Of a DNA stretch of 64,000 nt, positions 1 through 10,050 are shown in pieces. The DNA comes from Leptolyngbya sp. FACHB-8 (GTDB lineage Bacteria; Cyanobacteriota; Cyanobacteriia; Elainellales; Elainellaceae). Within the stretch, counting starts at the first letter, position 1. Each line of letters begins with the position of its first letter. The DNA is taken from NCBI RefSeq assembly GCF_014695575.1, contig NZ_JACJOO010000077.1, positions 1 to 64,000 of the forward strand, read 5' to 3'. The translations under genes were made by a program, and so were the position numbers. Below the pieces are notes generated by a model. The model made no database searches. It was not told the origin of the DNA and saw only the letters and a list, made by a program, of their open reading frames with translations.

Positions 1-42
1 CAATGTTTTTCGGATTAGAGTAATCTGGTTCATGAGGGTTTC

Positions 43-600
43 GTGGATGAATGTGGTAATTCTCATGAAACCCTCTCCTACTCAATCTTTGCAAGCTTTT
101 GTCCGGTACTTAGCATCTTTGTTAGCTTTTTTGTCACCTATGCGCTGCTGCGTTGGAAAAATGCCAACTGGTTTCCACCGGGTGTTTCTGGATTAGACAT
201 TCCCAGAGCAACCATCAATACCGCAATTCTGCTATCCAGTAGCGTTGTAATTTATCTTGCTGAACGTGCCCTCGATCGACATCAGCTGATCAAGTTCCGT
301 CGTTTGTGGTTACTAACTGTGCTACTGGGTATGATTTTTCTAATTGGACAAGCGATCGAATGGCGCAATATGCCCTTTGGTTTGGATTCAGGATTAGCAG
401 GCGCGACCTTCTATCTGCTGACTGGTTTTCACGGGCTGCACGTTTTGACTGGTGTGCTCTTGCTGCTATACATGTATTTCCGTTCTCTGGTTCCCGGCAA
501 TTATAATGCTGGTCATCAGGGCGTGAGCGCAGTTTCCCTATTCTGGCACTTTGTTGATGTAATTTGGATTGTTCTGTTCCTATTGCTTTACATCTGGTAG
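43..600 (+). CDS. ctaE: Cytochrome c oxidase subunit III (heme-copper oxidase subunit III)
   Basis: Membrane subunit III of the aa3-type respiratory terminal oxidase; it supports the catalytic subunit and has no redox centre of its own. About five hydrophobic segments are visible. Family signatures are FYLLTGFHGLHV at about residues 122-133 and FWHFVDVIWIVLF near 167-179. The frame is closed by a TAG at 16-18 and the best start is a GTG at 43, giving 185 residues, slightly short for the family. The first helix is odd: the usual Glu-containing motif of helix I is not recognisable, although SFFVTY right after it fits. The N-terminus may have diverged or been repaired by a nearby start. Subunits I and II would be expected to the left, outside the window. 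Confidence 0.85.
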   Translation: MDECGNSHETLSYSIFASFCPVLSIFVSFFVTYALLRWKNANWFPPGVSGLDIPRATINTAILLSSSVVIYLAERALDRHQLIKFRRLWLLTVLLGMIFLIGQAIEWRNMPFGLDSGLAGATFYLLTGFHGLHVLTGVLLLLYMYFRSLVPGNYNAGHQGVSAVSLFWHFVDVIWIVLFLLLYIW

Positions 601-876
601 CTATTTCCCATTCATCAAAGTTCAATTGGCTCTAACTCTTAAGTTCCTGTTTAACGTTGCAATCTTGGGTAGTTAGAAACCAGTTCATATTACATACTGC
701 AATAAGTTAATATTCTCGCAAGTTTCAATATAAGAGCTATCAGTACATTTAAAAAATTAGAATTTCAGTTGCAGTAAAATCTCAACGTTGATTGAATATC
801 TGCGTCTATAGGCGTGAAATTTATATTTCTGATTCGGCTTACTTCACATTAACAATAATCTAGGAAGTAAATAGCC

Positions 877-1161
877 ATGCGTGCAGTTCGATTCGATCGC
901 TTTGGTTCACCCTCAGAGTTACCGGTTCAGGATGTACCTAAATCCGAACCTCAAGAAAACAAAGTTTTGATCGAGATTCAAGCTGCCTCAGTGAATCCGA
1001 GTGATGTCAAAAATATCCAGGGCGCAATGAAAGGCATTAAAGCACGAGTGGTGAGTATGCCGTTTTTACAAACAAAAGGCTTTGAAGCTGACAGCTTCAA
1101 AAGACTCTTGATACCCGTCATCGTTTCTCTATCTTTAGGAATTCAAAACCAGTCAGTTTAA
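877..1161 (+). pseudogene. N-terminal fragment of a zinc-type alcohol dehydrogenase/quinone oxidoreductase
   Basis: The first 50 or so residues read as the N-terminal GroES-like part of a medium-chain dehydrogenase/reductase: MRAVRFDRFG at the start and VLIEIQAASVNPSDVKN near residues 30-46. After IQGAMKG the similarity stops and about 40 unrelated residues run to a stop, so the nucleotide-binding domain is missing. A full member has more than 300 residues. I read it as a truncated relic. It lies just upstream of tal-pgi on the same strand and may still be transcribed into that block. Confidence 0.7.
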
Positions 1162-1208
1162 ATTTTCGGCTGACGCAACTCATGTTAATTCAACAAGGAT
1201 ATGAACCA

Positions 1209-4088
1209 ATGGTTACTGTACAAGTATCGCAAATAAAGAATTCTTTGCAAGCGTTACAATCCTACGGGCAGTCTGTCTGGTTAGACTATATTCGACGTAG
1301 TCTAATTACCAGTGGTGAACTCCAGCAGTTGATTGATGAGAATGGTTTGCGAGGTGTGACTTCGAATCCTTCAATTTTTGAAAAAGCGATCGCAGGCAGC
1401 ACCGATTACGATACAGCTTTAAGTGTAAGTGAGCATACCCAAGATCGAGATGTCATGTCTCTGTACGAGTCGTTTGCCATAGCCGACATCCAGACAACTG
1501 CTGATATTTTGAAACCGATTTATGACCAGACCAATCGCCGGGATGGTTACATCAGTTTGGAAGTATCACCTTACTTGGCAAATGACACCGAGCGAACGAT
1601 CTCAGAAGCCCGCCGTCTGTGGCGAGAAGTCGATCGCCCTAATTTGATGATTAAAGTACCTGCAACACCTGCGGGAATTCCAGCGATTCAACAACTGATC
1701 GGTGAAGGCATCAATGTAAACGTAACACTGCTGTTTGCTAAAGAGGTTTATGAGCAGGTTGCGAATGCCTACATCACAGGTTTAGAGATCCTTGAGGCAA
1801 AAAGAGGAGACATTAGCCGTGTTGCCAGTGTTGCCAGCTTTTTTATCAGCCGGATTGATACGGCCGTTGACAACTTGATTACGGCTCAACTCAAAGCTAC
1901 TACAGATGCAGCGCAACGTGATTTACTCAAAGGCTTATTAGGTAAAGTGGCGATCGCCAATGCCAAGCTCGCCTACAAGCGTTACCAGGATATTTACAGC
2001 TCTAGCCGATGGCAGAAATTGACCCTGCAGGGCGCGCAGACCCAGCGGTTACTATGGGCAAGCACTGGTACGAAGAATCTCCAATATAGCGACGTGCTGT
2101 ATGTAGAAGAATTGGTTGGTTCTGATACCGTGAATACCATTCCACCTGCTACGCTCTCCGCTTTCGGTGATCATGGTCATCCGAGGCCCAGTCTAACCGA
2201 AGGATTGGATGAGGCTCGATCGACAATCATAAAACTACAGCAAGCTGGAATTTCTTTGCAGCAAACTACAGATCAATTATTGGCACAAGGAGTAGAGCTT
2301 TTTCAAAGCGCCTTTGATCAATTACTGACTGCGGTTGAAAACAAGCGAACGGACATTCTTAGTACAAAGCTTAATCGTCTGACTTACAAACTATCTGATG
2401 CGTTGAATACCGCTGTTCAAACCTCCCTGAACGATTGGCAAGAGATCGGTAAGATTCGCCGCCTTTGGGCACAGGATTCAACGCTGTGGACAGGCACGGA
2501 TGAAAATAAATGGTTGGGCTGGCTTGGTATTACGGAAGACCAACTGGCACACATTGACCACCTGAAGCAACTGGCGCAAGAAGTCCAAGATTTAGAATTT
2601 ACTCATGTGTTGTTGCTGGGAATGGGCGGCTCGTCGCTTTGCCCAGAGGTCATGAAGCTCACCTTCGGCAACGTGCCAGGCTTTCCAAAACTGCTGGTTC
2701 TCGATTCCACTGATCCAGCTCAAATTAAAGCGATCGAAAACCAAATTGAGCTGCCCCGAACCTTGTTTATTGTGTCAAGCAAGTCTGGCAGCACACTGGA
2801 GCCAAATATTTTCAAACAATACTTCTTCGATCGCTTGCAACAAATTCGAGGGGCAGAATCGGCAGGTAACCGTTTTGTTGCCGTGACTGATCCTGGCTCT
2901 AAACTGCAACATATTGCTGAGGGCGATGATTTTCGTCATGTCTTCTTTGGGATGCCCAGCATCGGTGGCCGTTACTCTGCTCTCTCAAACTTTGGCATGG
3001 TGCCTGCGGCAGCAATGGGTGTGGATGTTGCTAGATTTCTGGATACAACTGAAGTCATGGTACATTCCTGTGCCTCGTCGGTTCCAGCGAAGGAAAACCC
3101 TGGCGTTGTGTTAGGAACAATTCTTGGTGTCTTGGCAAAGCAGGGACGAGACAAAGTAACGCTGATTACGTCACCAGGCATTGCCGACTTGGGTGCATGG
3201 CTAGAGCAACTACTAGCAGAGTCCACAGGCAAAGACGGGAAAGGATTGATTCCGGTCGATCAAGAGCCATTAGGAACTCCAGAAATGTATGGGAGCGATC
3301 GCATCTTTGCCTACATCCGCCTGGAATCTGCACCTGACGTTACTCAAGATACAAAGGTTGCAGCATTAGAACATGCAGGGCAACCTGTGGTGCGAATTTC
3401 AGTTGCTGATCCTTACCAGATCGGTCAAGAGTTTTTCCGCTGGGAAATTGCCACAGCAGTAGCAGGTTCCATCATTGGCATCCACGCATTCAATCAACCC
3501 GATGTGGAAGCCAGCAAAATTGTGACTCGTCAACTGACAGAGGAGTACGAAAAAACTAGAAAACTACCGCCCGAAAGTCCGTTTTTTGCAGCCGATGGCA
3601 TTCAACTATTCACTGATTCAAAGAATGCAGCCGCATTAAAACAGGCTGTCGGAGAATCTGCAACGATAACCGATTATCTGCGTGCTCACTTAAATCGGCT
3701 CCAGGCAGGCGATTATTTTGCACTGCTAGCCTACATCGATCGCAATGACGCCTATCAAAAGCAGCTACAAGCCATTCGAGCAACCATTCGGGATGCTAAA
3801 AAAGTTGCAACCTGTCTTGGCTTTGGTCCGCGTTTCTTGCACTCCACCGGACAGGCTTACAAGGGTGGACCCAACAGCGGCGTGTTTCTCCAAATCACTT
3901 GTGATGATGCCATAGATATTTCTGTTCCTCAGCAGAAATACACGTTCAGCGTTGTAAAAGCCGCTCAAGCACGGGGAGATTTTCAAGTATTGGCAGAACG
4001 CGATCGACGAGCACTACGGTTTCATCTCGGCAAAGATGTTGAAGCGGGGTTAGCGGCATTGCGAACAGCGATCGAGCAAATTCTGTAG
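1209..4088 (+). CDS. Bifunctional transaldolase / glucose-6-phosphate isomerase
   Basis: A fusion of two soluble enzymes of sugar phosphate metabolism. The N-terminal 370 residues or so are transaldolase: GVTSNPSIFEKAI near the start, and the Schiff-base lysine in MIKVPAT at about residue 149. The C-terminal 560 or so are phosphoglucose isomerase, with SSKSGSTLEPN in the sugar-phosphate site. Together they move carbon between the pentose phosphate pathway and glucose-6-phosphate. I chose ATG 1209 because AAGGA at 1195-1199 sits nine bases before it; an in-frame ATG at 1182 adds nine residues and has no such site. The fusion is known from cyanobacteria and some other bacteria. It heads the block that continues with gnd and zwf; the 121-base gap to gnd suggests the same transcript. 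Confidence 0.93.
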   Translation: MVTVQVSQIKNSLQALQSYGQSVWLDYIRRSLITSGELQQLIDENGLRGVTSNPSIFEKAIAGSTDYDTALSVSEHTQDRDVMSLYESFAIADIQTTADILKPIYDQTNRRDGYISLEVSPYLANDTERTISEARRLWREVDRPNLMIKVPATPAGIPAIQQLIGEGINVNVTLLFAKEVYEQVANAYITGLEILEAKRGDISRVASVASFFISRIDTAVDNLITAQLKATTDAAQRDLLKGLLGKVAIANAKLAYKRYQDIYSSSRWQKLTLQGAQTQRLLWASTGTKNLQYSDVLYVEELVGSDTVNTIPPATLSAFGDHGHPRPSLTEGLDEARSTIIKLQQAGISLQQTTDQLLAQGVELFQSAFDQLLTAVENKRTDILSTKLNRLTYKLSDALNTAVQTSLNDWQEIGKIRRLWAQDSTLWTGTDENKWLGWLGITEDQLAHIDHLKQLAQEVQDLEFTHVLLLGMGGSSLCPEVMKLTFGNVPGFPKLLVLDSTDPAQIKAIENQIELPRTLFIVSSKSGSTLEPNIFKQYFFDRLQQIRGAESAGNRFVAVTDPGSKLQHIAEGDDFRHVFFGMPSIGGRYSALSNFGMVPAAAMGVDVARFLDTTEVMVHSCASSVPAKENPGVVLGTILGVLAKQGRDKVTLITSPGIADLGAWLEQLLAESTGKDGKGLIPVDQEPLGTPEMYGSDRIFAYIRLESAPDVTQDTKVAALEHAGQPVVRISVADPYQIGQEFFRWEIATAVAGSIIGIHAFNQPDVEASKIVTRQLTEEYEKTRKLPPESPFFAADGIQLFTDSKNAAALKQAVGESATITDYLRAHLNRLQAGDYFALLAYIDRNDAYQKQLQAIRATIRDAKKVATCLGFGPRFLHSTGQAYKGGPNSGVFLQITCDDAIDISVPQQKYTFSVVKAAQARGDFQVLAERDRRALRFHLGKDVEAGLAALRTAIEQIL

Positions 4089-4209
4089 GTAATTCTGTAC
4101 AGATAAAGTTGTTGATCAGGAATAGGTGAACACTGTCGTAATACAAATAAATCTTGCTCATCAACAATCCGTACTCGATGCAACCGAAAACCACATTGGA
4201 GAAATACAA

Positions 4210-5238
4210 ATGCAACTTGGAGTGATTGGTCTAGGACGAATGGGTGCGAACATTGTTCGACGACTACTGCGAGATAAGCATGAATGTGTTGTGTTCAACC
4301 GTACACCGGACAAAGTGAAACAGTTGGAATCAGAGGGAGCAATTGGGGCATACACAATCGATGATCTTGTTCAAAAGCTCGACAAACCTCGTGTCATCTG
4401 GTTGATGGTGCCCGCCGGAGGTCCGACTGAACAAATGATGCAAGAACTGGCTGCAAAACTCGACTCAGATGACATCTTGATCGATGGTGGCAACTCTTAC
4501 TACATCGATGATATCCGGCGAGCAAATGATTTGGCACAAAAGGGCGTTCACTACCTGGATGTGGGAACCAGCGGCGGAGTGTGGGGGTTGGAGCGTGGGT
4601 ATTGCATGATGATCGGGGGACCGCAAGTGGCGGTTCAGTATCTCGATCCTATCTTTAAGTCATTAGCTCCTGGACGAGGTGAGATTCCGCGAACTCCCGG
4701 GCGGGAAAAGGTGAACAGCACAGCTGAGGAAGGCTATTTACACTGTGGAGCCAATGGAGCAGGGCACTTCGTCAAAATGGTACATAACGGCATCGAATAC
4801 GGTTTGATGGCAGCCTATGCAGAAGGATTAAATATTCTGCATCACGCCAATGTGGGTAAACAGGAGCGAGCAACGAATGCCGAAACCGCTCCATTGCGAA
4901 ATCCTGAGCACTATCAATACGACTTGAATCTGCCCGATATTGCAGAAGTTTGGCGACGGGGCAGCGTCGTTGCTTCCTGGCTGCTGGATCTAACGGCGAT
5001 CGCCCTCCTCGAACAACCCGATTTAGCAACCTTTGGGGGTCGTGTGTCGGACTCAGGGGAAGGACGCTGGACGATCACTGCTGCTATTGACGAAGGCACT
5101 CCTGCCCCTGTACTCAGTGCAGCTCTGTACCAGCGGTTTAGCTCACGGGGTGAGAATGATTTTGCAGACAAACTGCTATCTGCCATGCGCTTCCAGTTCG
5201 GTGGACATCTGGAACAACATGCGGAGGCAAAATTATGA
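4210..5238 (+). CDS. gnd: 6-phosphogluconate dehydrogenase (decarboxylating), short type
   Basis: Oxidises and decarboxylates 6-phosphogluconate to ribulose-5-phosphate, feeding the epimerase encoded at 10.3 kb. The Rossmann motif [12 protein letters not shown] is at residues 4-15, the substrate-binding [18 protein letters not shown] lies in the middle, and [16 protein letters not shown] carries the catalytic lysine. At 342 residues it is the short form, which lacks the long C-terminal extension of the 470-residue type. The frame is open upstream to 4126, but ATG 4210 is preceded by GGAG at 4198-4201 and is followed directly by the dinucleotide fold, so I take it as the start. The stop overlaps the zwf start (ATGA), a sign of translational coupling. 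Confidence 0.93.
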   Translation: MQLGVIGLGRMGANIVRRLLRDKHECVVFNRTPDKVKQLESEGAIGAYTIDDLVQKLDKPRVIWLMVPAGGPTEQMMQELAAKLDSDDILIDGGNSYYIDDIRRANDLAQKGVHYLDVGTSGGVWGLERGYCMMIGGPQVAVQYLDPIFKSLAPGRGEIPRTPGREKVNSTAEEGYLHCGANGAGHFVKMVHNGIEYGLMAAYAEGLNILHHANVGKQERATNAETAPLRNPEHYQYDLNLPDIAEVWRRGSVVASWLLDLTAIALLEQPDLATFGGRVSDSGEGRWTITAAIDEGTPAPVLSAALYQRFSSRGENDFADKLLSAMRFQFGGHLEQHAEAKL

Positions 5239-6773
5239 CGGTCGTCACCGTACCTAATCCTCAAACAAAATCCCCAACTCGTCCGGCTACACCCTGTGCG
5301 ATCGTCATTTTTGGAGCTGCTGGGGACTTAACCAAGCGCTTGTTAATGCCTGCTCTTTACAACCTGCGACGTAGTAATCTGCTGCCGCAGGAGTTCGCAA
5401 TTGTGGGAGTTGCTCATACTCCTATGAGCCAGGATGACTTTCGCAGCAAGCTTAATCGAGATATTCACGAATTTGCAACGGTTGATGTAGATGATCAACT
5501 CTGGCAACAGTTTGAGCAACGATTGTACTATCTTCCCGGCGAGTTTCAGAATGCTAAAACTTACCAGCAGTTGCAAGAGCTGTTGACTCAGGTTGATCGA
5601 GACTGTGGTACACAAGGAAATTACCTGTTCTATCTGGCAACCTCCTCTAATTTTTTTTGTGACATTATCACTCAGCTCGGTACTGCCGGATTAGCGCGTG
5701 AGGACAATAAATGCTGGCGACGGGTAATTATTGAGAAACCATTTGGACATGACCTGGAGTCTGCTCGCACCCTAAATCAGAACATTAGCCATGTACTCGA
5801 GGAAAGCCAGGTTTACCGCATCGATCACTACCTGGGTAAAGAAACCGTCCAGAACATTCTGGTATTTCGTTTTGGTAATGGGTTGTTTGAACCGATTTGG
5901 AATCGAAATCATATTGACCATGTACAAATTACAGTGGCGGAAACAGTCGGTGTAGAAGGCAGAGGCAACTTCTATGAAGGGACAGGAGCAGTACGAGATA
6001 TGGTGCAAAATCACCTGTTTCAACTGCTGACCATGGTGGCGATGGAACCTCCTGTCTCATTTGATGCTGATGCTGTACGCGATGAAAAGTCAAAGCTACT
6101 GAAGGCAGTTCAACCCTTTACGGCTGAGGCTGTGCAAAAACAGACCGTGCGAGGGCAGTATGGCGAGGGCGCAGTGAATGGAGAGATGGTACCTGCCTAT
6201 CGATCGGAACCGCGTGTTGCTGCTGATTCCACCACTGAAACCTATGCAGCCTTAAAGCTCACTATTGATAACTGGCGATGGGCAGGTGTGCCGTTTTATC
6301 TGCGAACTGGAAAACGCCTGCCCAAGCGAGTGACTGAAGTTGCGGTTCAATTCAAACAAGTTCCTTCCCTCTTATTCCGAGATACATCGATTGATCACCT
6401 AACTCCCAATTTTCTAGTACTCCGTATTCAGCCGGATGAGGGCATTAACTTTCAGTTTGGTGCCAAGATTCCCGGCCCAACGATGCAGATGGGAGCCGTC
6501 AATATGAACTTCTGCTACGCCGATTACTTTGGCACAACCCCCAGTACAGGATATGAAACGCTACTCTATGACTGCATGATTGGCGATGCTACGTTATTTC
6601 AGCGATCGGACAACGTGGAATTGGGTTGGAGCATTGTATCGCCCATTCTTGACGCCTGGACAGCAACATCGCCTCAAAACTTCCCCAATTATGCCGCTAG
6701 TACCTGGGGTCCTAAAGATGCTGACGAACTGCTCTATCGTGATGGTCGGCGGTGGCGATCGATTAACTCATAA
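5235..6773 (+). CDS. zwf: Glucose-6-phosphate 1-dehydrogenase
   Basis: First enzyme of the oxidative pentose phosphate pathway: it oxidises glucose-6-phosphate to 6-phosphogluconolactone, usually with NADP+. The nucleotide-binding motif [10 protein letters not shown] is at residues 26-35, and the active-site signature RIDHYLGKE is close to residue 197. At 512 residues it is full length. It overlaps gnd by four bases. Cyanobacterial zwf is commonly followed by opcA, an allosteric activator gene; here the next item is a broken SDR, and I see neither opcA nor a lactonase gene in the window, so they would have to lie elsewhere. Confidence 0.95.
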   Translation: MTVVTVPNPQTKSPTRPATPCAIVIFGAAGDLTKRLLMPALYNLRRSNLLPQEFAIVGVAHTPMSQDDFRSKLNRDIHEFATVDVDDQLWQQFEQRLYYLPGEFQNAKTYQQLQELLTQVDRDCGTQGNYLFYLATSSNFFCDIITQLGTAGLAREDNKCWRRVIIEKPFGHDLESARTLNQNISHVLEESQVYRIDHYLGKETVQNILVFRFGNGLFEPIWNRNHIDHVQITVAETVGVEGRGNFYEGTGAVRDMVQNHLFQLLTMVAMEPPVSFDADAVRDEKSKLLKAVQPFTAEAVQKQTVRGQYGEGAVNGEMVPAYRSEPRVAADSTTETYAALKLTIDNWRWAGVPFYLRTGKRLPKRVTEVAVQFKQVPSLLFRDTSIDHLTPNFLVLRIQPDEGINFQFGAKIPGPTMQMGAVNMNFCYADYFGTTPSTGYETLLYDCMIGDATLFQRSDNVELGWSIVSPILDAWTATSPQNFPNYAASTWGPKDADELLYRDGRRWRSINS

Positions 6774-6798
6774 AAATAATCAGTGGAGACGTACACTT

Positions 6799-6974
6799 AT
6801 GTCACTTACAGGCAAAAAGGTTGTCATCATTGGAGCGAGTTCTGGGATGGGGTTGGCTACTGCCAAAGCCGCAGCAGAGGCAGGTGCTAAGGTAATGCCG
6901 TTCTATTTTTGATGCAAAATGGTTTCACCACAGGAACAGTGCTGCATGTTGATGGTGGACATCGTTTGATTTGA
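6799..6974 (+). pseudogene. Internally deleted short-chain dehydrogenase relic
   Basis: A 37-codon frame from ATG 6799 begins as a typical SDR (KKVVIIGASSGMGLATAKAA, the TGxxxGxG fold) and stops at 6910-6912. A second piece, frame-shifted relative to the first, follows at once (6909-6974) and reads as an SDR C-terminus ending in VLHVDGGHRLI, the usual DGG tail. The middle 180 or so residues, including the catalytic Tyr-Lys pair, are gone. The simplest explanation is one internal deletion whose length was not a multiple of three. It lies 25 bases after zwf and may be cotranscribed, but cannot give an enzyme. Confidence 0.75.
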
Positions 6975-7103
6975 CGCAATTGTCTCTACTTTTTCCTATC
7001 TGATAAACACTTATCTTCAATCAATGAAGTAGTGTTTGTCGTTTATATTCTATTTCTAATTCCTCAGCAATTCTCGTAGAAGCATTGAAGGAGTGAACGC
7101 CAG

Positions 7104-7898
7104 ATGGATCTTAAACTCACAGGTCACACGGCTCTGATCAGTGGCTCCACAGCAGGGATTGGATTAGCGATCGCGACTACCCTCGCTCAAGAAGGAGCAA
7201 CCGTGATCGTCAATGGACGGACAACAGAACGTGTGAACAAGGCGATCGCTCAAATCAAACAAACTGTGACGGGTGCCAAACTTCAAGGGGTGGTAGCAGA
7301 CCTCGGAACCCAGGCAGGAGCTTCAGAATTGTTTGAGCAAGTTCCAGAAGTCGATATTCTGATCAATAATCTGGGCATCTACGGCTCTCAAGCGTTTGGA
7401 GAAATTTCCGATGACGAGTGGATGAAGTTTTTGGAAGTAAACGTCATTAGCGGCGTACGGCTTTCGCGACATTATTTACCGTTGATGCTGAACAAGGCCT
7501 GGGGACGTATTATTTTTATCTCCAGTGAGTCTGCCCTAAACATTCCAGCAGAAATGATTCATTATGGCGTCACGAAAACCGCACAACTCGCACTTGCCCG
7601 TGGCCTGGCAGAGACAACGGCTGGCACCAATGTCACCGTTAATTCAGTGCTTCCTGGTCCCACTCGTTCGGAAGGGGTCGAAGGCTTTATTCAAGGATTG
7701 GCAAAAGATCAATCCATTACTCCCGTGCAGGTAGAGAAAGAATTCTTTGAGAAAACGCGGCCCTCGTCGCTGATCAAACGGTTCGCGGCACCGGAGGAAA
7801 TAGCGGCGCTGGTTGCATTTGCCGCTAGCCCATTATCGTCTGCTACGAATGGTGCAGCCTTAAGGGTTGATGGTGGTCTAGTGCGATCAGTTGTATAA
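7104..7898 (+). CDS. SDR family NAD(P)-dependent oxidoreductase
   Basis: Classical short-chain dehydrogenase of 264 residues. Visible motifs are the cofactor loop SGSTAGIGLAIA near residue 14, NNLG in place of NNAG, a serine in IFISSESA, the catalytic pair in YGVTK, and the C-terminal NGAALRVDGG. AAGGAG about ten bases before the ATG supports the start. The substrate cannot be read from the sequence. Its position between zwf and a sugar-phosphate-type HAD hydrolase suggests a sugar or polyol, but that is inference. The 205 bases between zwf and this gene hold the SDR relic, which looks like a different SDR lineage rather than a copy of this one. Confidence 0.85.
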   Translation: MDLKLTGHTALISGSTAGIGLAIATTLAQEGATVIVNGRTTERVNKAIAQIKQTVTGAKLQGVVADLGTQAGASELFEQVPEVDILINNLGIYGSQAFGEISDDEWMKFLEVNVISGVRLSRHYLPLMLNKAWGRIIFISSESALNIPAEMIHYGVTKTAQLALARGLAETTAGTNVTVNSVLPGPTRSEGVEGFIQGLAKDQSITPVQVEKEFFEKTRPSSLIKRFAAPEEIAALVAFAASPLSSATNGAALRVDGGLVRSVV

Positions 7899-7947
7899 GT
7901 TTCATTCACTCAATTGCGTACCAACAATCAACAACCATTGTTTTATT

Positions 7948-8859
7948 ATGAGCTCAATAAATTCTTCCAAGTTACCTAAAATTTCACTTCTGCTAGCAGA
8001 TGTAGATGGCACACTTGTAACAAAAGAGAAAATACTGACTGATCGCGCTCGTGTTGCTGTTCATAAGCTTCGGGATGCAAACATCCGTTTCGCTATTACC
8101 AGTGGTCGTCCGCCCTTAGGGATGAAGATGATCGTGGAGACCCTGAAGTTGACTGAGCCGAGTGCGGCATTTAATGGTGGTCTGTTTGTCTACCCTGACT
8201 TCTCCACGTTGGAGGAGAACGTTTTGTCCAGCACCATCACTCAAGATGTTATTAAGATGATCGCTGCTCATCATCTAGATGTTTGGATTTATCGCGGTAA
8301 GGATTGGTATGTACATGAACGGCACGGTTCTCACGTCGACCGTGAAGAGTGGACGGTTAAGTTCTCTCCAACAGTTGTTTCTAGCTTCGACAATTTATTG
8401 GATAGTGTGGTTAAGATTGTTGGTGTAAGTGATGATTTGGATGCTGTCGCTAAGTGCGAGGCAGATATCCAGCAGGCGTTTAGCCAGCGCGTTCACTGTC
8501 AGGCAAGAGCCAGTTCGAATGGCAGCGAACAGGTTTCCGCAGCTCGATCACAGCCTTACTACCTGGACGTGACGCATCCTCACGCTAATAAAGGAGCAGT
8601 GGTCGATCGCCTCTCACAACTACTGGGGATCCCTAGACAAGAAATCGCCACAATCGGTGATATGCCCAACGATGTACCCATGTTTGAACGCAGCGGATTG
8701 AGCATCGCTATGGGTAACGCAAGTGCAGAGGTGCAGAAGCAGGCCCAGTACGTCACAACATCCTATGAAGATGAAGGATTTGCCAATGCGGTTGAACAAT
8801 TCATTCTGGGAAATAATGCCATAGATGTCCCAGGAAACCGTCTTCAATCGGCGGTTTAG
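7948..8859 (+). CDS. HAD family hydrolase, Cof-like
   Basis: Haloacid dehalogenase superfamily phosphatase of 303 residues with the IIB cap typical of Cof-type sugar phosphatases. Motif I is ADVDGT (nucleophile Asp and acid/base Asp) near residue 17; motif II is ITSGRPPLG; the C-terminal metal-binding motif is IGDMPNDVPMF near residue 236. It probably dephosphorylates a phosphosugar or related metabolite in the cytosol; the substrate is unknown. The frame runs up to 7891, inside the preceding SDR gene, but ATG 7948 is the first that places the DxD motif at the usual distance from the N-terminus. No strong ribosome site precedes either start. Confidence 0.85.
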   Translation: MSSINSSKLPKISLLLADVDGTLVTKEKILTDRARVAVHKLRDANIRFAITSGRPPLGMKMIVETLKLTEPSAAFNGGLFVYPDFSTLEENVLSSTITQDVIKMIAAHHLDVWIYRGKDWYVHERHGSHVDREEWTVKFSPTVVSSFDNLLDSVVKIVGVSDDLDAVAKCEADIQQAFSQRVHCQARASSNGSEQVSAARSQPYYLDVTHPHANKGAVVDRLSQLLGIPRQEIATIGDMPNDVPMFERSGLSIAMGNASAEVQKQAQYVTTSYEDEGFANAVEQFILGNNAIDVPGNRLQSAV

Positions 8860-8866
8860 CGTTGAA

Positions 8867-8968
8867 ATGAACAAAGCGGTCTGCCCCTGTTGTTCTAGCC
8901 TACTGCTGCGTCACATTCGCCATCATCAGCTGCATTGGTTTTGTCGAAGCTGCTGGCAGGATATGTGA
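8867..8968 (+). CDS. Small zinc-ribbon-like protein (33 residues)
   Basis: A short frame between the HAD gene and the aldolase. It has two cysteine pairs, CPCC at residues 6-9 and CRSC at 26-29, separated by LLRHIRHHQLHWF, so it could bind one zinc ion. I recall the pattern CPxC...LLRHxR...WFCxxC as common in small cyanobacterial proteins and as a module in larger ones; that is from memory and was not searched. The start ATG lies eight bases after the HAD stop and no clear ribosome site precedes it, so it would depend on coupling. Function unknown. Confidence 0.55.
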   Translation: MNKAVCPCCSSLLLRHIRHHQLHWFCRSCWQDM

Positions 8969-9020
8969 TGAGAGAAAAAGAGAAAAAATCGTACCAAGCA
9001 ATATTTTTAGGAGAAATACA

Positions 9021-9977
9021 ATGGCTCAACTGACTCAACGTGTCAAAGAAATTCTCAGTTGGTATGGCAGCGACAATCCTGGAACGCTGACCAACCTAGC
9101 GCGGTTACTGAATCATGGCAAGCTAGCTGGTACTGGCAAGTTCGTAATTCTGCCGGTAGATCAAGGCTTTGAGCATGGTCCAGCTAGTAGTTTTGCGCCC
9201 AATCCACCAGCCTATGATCCTCGCTATCACTTTGAACTGGCGGTCGAAGCGGGATGTAACGCCTACGCCGCACCACTAGGATTTTTGGAAGCGGGAGCAC
9301 GAGAATTTGCAGGCGAAATTCCCCTAATTCTAAAAGCCAACGATCACGATATATTGCTAGATGAGGCAGACCCAACACAAGCGCTTACTGGCAGCGTAGA
9401 AGATGCGCTGCGGCTGGGTTGCGTAGGTATCGGCTTCACCATTTATCCGGGTTCAGCTCATCGATTTGAAATGTACGAGCAGGTTCGAGCCTGTGCCGAA
9501 GAAGCAAAGCGACATGGATTGGTCGTGATGATCTGGTCCTATGCGCGGGGATCAGGGTTGAGTAAGGTGGGAGAGACGGCGATCGACGTCATTGGCTACG
9601 CAGCCCAGATTGCAGCTCAACTGGGGGCTCACATCATCAAGGTAAAATTGCCAAATGAGCACGTTGAGCAGGAGGCAGCTCGTAAGGTGTATGAGCGGGA
9701 GCAGGTTCCGATCGCGACATTAACCGAACGAGTCCATCATGTGGTGCAATGTGCCTTTAACGGACGGCGGATTGTCATTTTTTCAGGTGGACCGATCGAC
9801 GCTGATGAAGCCTTCCTCAATGAAGTTCGGGCTATTCATGCCGGACATGGATTTGGCTCGATTGTCGGCCGCAATTCTTTCCAACGTTCCAAACCAGACG
9901 CATTGCGATTGCTGAACGCAATCATAGATATTTATAGTGAACAGAGTACATCCATTCGCACGCCTGTCCTAACGTAA
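9021..9977 (+). CDS. fbaB: Class I fructose-bisphosphate aldolase (DhnA/FbaB type)
   Basis: Schiff-base aldolase that splits or forms fructose-1,6-bisphosphate, linking the pentose phosphate products of this block to lower glycolysis. The archaeal/bacterial DhnA-type signatures are VILPVDQGFEHGP near residues 42-54, and the lysine-bearing AHIIKVKLP in the second half. Length 318 residues is usual. AGGAG about six bases before ATG 9021 marks the start. It is unrelated in fold details to the class II Zn enzyme that carries the Calvin cycle flux in most cyanobacteria, so it is likely a conditional or heterotrophic aldolase (inference). Confidence 0.88.
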   Translation: MAQLTQRVKEILSWYGSDNPGTLTNLARLLNHGKLAGTGKFVILPVDQGFEHGPASSFAPNPPAYDPRYHFELAVEAGCNAYAAPLGFLEAGAREFAGEIPLILKANDHDILLDEADPTQALTGSVEDALRLGCVGIGFTIYPGSAHRFEMYEQVRACAEEAKRHGLVVMIWSYARGSGLSKVGETAIDVIGYAAQIAAQLGAHIIKVKLPNEHVEQEAARKVYEREQVPIATLTERVHHVVQCAFNGRRIVIFSGGPIDADEAFLNEVRAIHAGHGFGSIVGRNSFQRSKPDALRLLNAIIDIYSEQSTSIRTPVLT

Positions 9978-9987
9978 TCATTTTTCG

Positions 9988-10024
9988 GGCTGTTTTGATC
10001 GGTTTACGATTAATCAAAACAGCC
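9988..10024 (+). terminator. Hairpin downstream of fbaB, likely terminator
   Basis: A 12-base arm, GGCTGTTTTGAT at 9988-9999, pairs perfectly with ATCAAAACAGCC at 10013-10024, starting ten bases after the aldolase stop. There is no run of T after it, so it is not a textbook intrinsic terminator. It is followed within 30 bases by the family A palindrome. Confidence 0.5.
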
Positions 10025-10050
10025 TGGAAATTAGGCTGTCTGGTTTAAGA

